Shown here: piece after piece, positions 61,942 to 64,000 of the stretch
How the letters are laid out: each line of letters opens with the position of its first letter
How positions within the stretch are numbered: the first letter of the stretch is position 1
Origin: Micromonospora parva
GTDB taxonomy: Bacteria; Actinomycetota; Actinomycetes; Mycobacteriales; Micromonosporaceae
Direction: 5' to 3'
NCBI RefSeq assembly: GCF_000718515.1
Contig: NZ_JNZS01000003.1
Span: 62,001-126,000, forward strand
DNA: 64,000 nt
Translations under genes and position numbers: made by a program
The notes under the pieces: model-generated
The model's database searches: none
The model's input: only the letters and a program-made list of their open reading frames with translations
What the model was told of the DNA's origin: nothing

Positions 61942-62885
61942 CGAGTTGCCCCTTCCGGTACGAGTTGGGCGCCCGGGTGGCGCGGGCGGGTCGGCGCGGG
62001 TAGCTGCCCCGCGACGATTGCGGCCAGTGCGAGCCCGAAGCCGAGAAGCTCGATCGGGCCGAGCGTCTGATCGAGCAGGACGGCACCGAGCAGTGCGGCG
62101 ACCAGCGGCGACAGCAGACCGAGGACGGCGACGGAGGTCACCGGCAGCGCGATGACGCCACGGAACCACAGCACATACGCGCACAGGCCGCCGACCAGGC
62201 CCAGCCAGAGGTAGCCGAGAACAGCGGGCGGGTCGATCGCTGGTGGTGGTCCTTCGACGAGGAAGGTGACGGGCACCAGGAAGAGACCGCCCGCGCTGAG
62301 CTGCCAACCGGCGAAGGCCATCGGGCTCACCCCGGCGGGACGTTGCCAACGCTTGGTGAGGGTCACCCCGAGCGCCATCGTGGCCGCGCCGAGGAGACCG
62401 GCCACGATCCCCACGGCGTCGAACGTGGCATTCGGTCCGATCACCACCAGGCCGACGCCCAGCACCCCGGTGACGCCCCAGACGGCACGCCAGACGGAGA
62501 ACCCCTCCCGCAGGAGCGTCGCGGCCAGGACGGCGACGACGAGCGGCTGCACCGCCCCCAGGGTCGCCGCGACGCCTCCCGGCAGCCGCTCGGCCGCGAC
62601 GAAGAGCAGCGGGAAGAAGAGCCCGATGTTCAGTACGCCGAGCGTCGCCGCTTTCCCCCACCACGCGCCGCTCGGCAGCGTACGGGCGAACGCCAGCGCC
62701 ACCAGTCCGGCGGGCAACGCGCGCAGGAGTCCGGCGAACAACGGGTGGCCGGGCGGAAGAAGCTCGGTGGTGACGACGTAGGTGGTGCCCCACGCCAGCG
62801 GCGCGAGCGCGGTCAGTGCGGTACGCGGCAGGTTGTTGGAGAAGCCGGCTCCGCCGACGGGTCTCTCCGCTCCGGAACGTGTCAT
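61938..62885 (-). CDS. EamA/DMT-family transporter
   Basis: 315 residues with about ten hydrophobic helices, e.g. FAGLLRALPAGLVALAF and VWGVTGVLGVGLVVIGP. Two EamA repeats are expected. It exports or exchanges a small metabolite. It is divergent from the LysR regulator (79 bp) and coupled to the NmrA-like gene, so LysR probably controls both. Confidence 0.9.
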   Translation of the reverse strand: MTRSGAERPVGGAGFSNNLPRTALTALAPLAWGTTYVVTTELLPPGHPLFAGLLRALPAGLVALAFARTLPSGAWWGKAATLGVLNIGLFFPLLFVAAERLPGGVAATLGAVQPLVVAVLAATLLREGFSVWRAVWGVTGVLGVGLVVIGPNATFDAVGIVAGLLGAATMALGVTLTKRWQRPAGVSPMAFAGWQLSAGGLFLVPVTFLVEGPPPAIDPPAVLGYLWLGLVGGLCAYVLWFRGVIALPVTSVAVLGLLSPLVAALLGAVLLDQTLGPIELLGFGLALAAIVAGQLPAPTRPRHPGAQLVPEGATR

Positions 62886-62964
62886 GTCAGAAGTCTCGTC
62901 GCGCGCTCATTGATGAGTCCAATGCATGTTTGTCATCCGACCGATCTACAGAGAAGATGGATCG

Positions 62965-63870
62965 GTGGAGCTTCACCAACTGCGCTACGTCCTCGCCGTG
63001 GCCGAGACGAGCAGTTTCACCAGGGCCGCCGAACGGTGCCTGGTCGTCCAGTCCGCGTTGAGTCACCAGATCGCGCGGCTGGAACGGGAACTCGGTGCGC
63101 GGCTCTTCGAGCGGACCAGCCGCCGGGTGCGGCTGACCCCGGCGGGCGCGGCGTTCCTCCCCGCCGCCCGCCAGTGTCTGGACGCCGCCGAACGCGCGGC
63201 CGCCGAGGTCGCGGCGGCGGTGGGAGAGGTACGGGGACGACTGAGGGTGGGTCTGATCCCCACGGTTGCGGCCGTCGACATTCCGGCCACCCTCCGCGCG
63301 TTCCGCCAGCGGTACCCGTACGTTCGCGTCGGCCTCCGTGTCGGCGGGAGCGACGCACTCGTGGAGCAGGTCAGGCAGGGCGTCATCGACGTGGCGTTCC
63401 TGGGGCTGCCGGAAACGGTGCAACCAAAGGGCGTCGACGTGCACGAATTGGCCCGGGACCGGCTCGTCGCCGTGGTCGCCCCGGACCATCCGCTCGCGGA
63501 GGAACCGGCAGTCGACCTCGACCGGCTCGCCGCCGAGGTCTTCGTCGACTTTCCGGTGGGCAGCGCCGGGCGGGCCCAGACCGATCAGGCGTTCTCCGCC
63601 GCCGGCCTCGCCCGCGACGTCGCGTTCGAAGTGACCGCCGCCGACCTGATGGCCGACCTCGTCGCTGCCGGTCTCGGCGTCGCCATGCTCCCCTCCGCCT
63701 ACGTGCCACGACTCAATGGCGTGACCACCATTGCGGTCGCCGACGCGCCGGCCCGGGTCGAGCACCTCGTCTGGAGTCGCCTGGGCCGGACCCCTGCGGT
63801 AAACGCCTTTCTCGCTGTTCTGAAGATCCCGGGCGGGGCACACCCGGAGCGGCAGCGACCCGGCCGGTAA
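62965..63870 (+). CDS. LysR-family transcriptional regulator
   Basis: 301 residues from a GTG at 62965. The N-terminal wHTH is typical (LRYVLAVAETSSFTRAAERC, then LSHQIARLERELGARLF), and the C-terminal periplasmic-binding-like effector domain follows. It is divergent from the EamA transporter, the classical LysR arrangement. Confidence 0.92.
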   Translation: MELHQLRYVLAVAETSSFTRAAERCLVVQSALSHQIARLERELGARLFERTSRRVRLTPAGAAFLPAARQCLDAAERAAAEVAAAVGEVRGRLRVGLIPTVAAVDIPATLRAFRQRYPYVRVGLRVGGSDALVEQVRQGVIDVAFLGLPETVQPKGVDVHELARDRLVAVVAPDHPLAEEPAVDLDRLAAEVFVDFPVGSAGRAQTDQAFSAAGLARDVAFEVTAADLMADLVAAGLGVAMLPSAYVPRLNGVTTIAVADAPARVEHLVWSRLGRTPAVNAFLAVLKIPGGAHPERQRPGR

Positions 63871-63912
63871 TCACGACCCTGGCGGACGTGCCCGGCGACT
63901 GGCGGTGAATAT

Positions 63913-64000
63913 GTGGCGGACAGGTCGTCCCTGGCGATGATCGAGCGGGGACGCGTCGTCACCATCTCCTCGATCGTCGCCGCAATGGGCTTCCACCGCT
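63913..64000 (+). pseudogene. 5'-truncated short-chain dehydrogenase (runs off the edge)
   Basis: The frame starting near 63913 encodes MIERGRVVTISSIVAAMGFH, the catalytic-Ser region of a short-chain dehydrogenase that normally lies at about residue 125-145. The LysR gene ends at 63870, only 43 bp upstream, so there is no room for the N-terminal NAD-binding half. The gene appears 5'-deleted, or this is a fragment. The continuation lies beyond the window. Confidence 0.5.

Noticed and set aside
1-64000. CRISPR array, tRNA/rRNA or transposon
   Set aside because: No regular spaced repeats, no cloverleaf-like gene and no transposase motif were seen on either strand by eye.

Overview
The window is high-GC actinobacterial DNA. 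It has dense GTG/ATG starts, ATGA-type gene overlaps, GGAGG ribosome sites, Tat/lipoprotein signals, CYP plus ferredoxin, and large LuxR-ATPase regulators. Gene content fits a Micromonosporaceae-like actinomycete; that placement is inference, because no rRNA or tRNA gene is present. I see no transposase, CRISPR array or replication origin.

Region 1 (1-11.3 kb) is rich in peptidases. It holds a trypsin-like protease fused to a peptide deformylase (3' end off the window), a HAD phosphatase, a translationally coupled trio (Trypco1-like protein, trypsin-like protease with a helical tail, two-TM membrane protein), an LCAT-like lipase and a 1424-residue caspase-like/STAND NTPase/WD40 protein. Together they resemble the NTP-dependent, protease-based conflict systems predicted in multicellular actinobacteria.

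Region 2 (11.3-32.2 kb) is a RiPP biosynthetic cluster with nitrile-hydratase-like leader peptides (NHLP). One operon encodes two precursors, a stand-alone YcaO, a TfuA protein and a B12-binding radical SAM enzyme. A second operon encodes a lipoprotein, an ocin-ThiF/YcaO heterocyclase, a SagB-type azoline oxidase, an HlyD-like protein, a C39-peptidase ABC exporter and an NHLM-type ABC transporter. A MerR regulator sits between them and a LuxR-type ATPase regulator closes the cluster. One precursor core has no Cys, Ser or Thr (VAPIADNNVNIIAVLIL). The other is a cysteine ladder (LDPSCACCCPCCCT). The cluster therefore seems to pair two cores with two YcaO chemistries. This is the strongest candidate for a new system.

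Region 3 (32.9-43.7 kb) has an unrecognised helical protein and then redox and stress genes: sulfite-oxidase-like protein plus flavin reductase, GNAT, quinone reductase-like enzyme, msrB-msrA, a TetR regulator, OsmC-like protein, a broken NhaA/DsbA relic, AhpD-like protein, Nudix hydrolase and serpin. A palindrome TGGAC-N6-GTCCA recurs in front of several of these units and probably marks a local regulon.

Region 4 (43.7-55.5 kb) has an unrecognised lower-GC gene, an alpha/beta hydrolase, a DJ-1/PfpI protein and a GntR/FCD regulator. A complete carbohydrate/polyol ABC importer follows (lipoprotein, two permeases, two ATPases, one with a degenerate H-loop), then an aldehyde dehydrogenase and an iron-type alcohol dehydrogenase, suggesting uptake and oxidation of an alcohol or polyol.

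Region 5 (55.5-64 kb) has two VOC proteins, a LuxR-HTH/ATPase regulator, a P450-ferredoxin pair, an NAD(P)-binding protein with an EamA transporter, a LysR regulator and a 5'-truncated short-chain dehydrogenase at the right edge.
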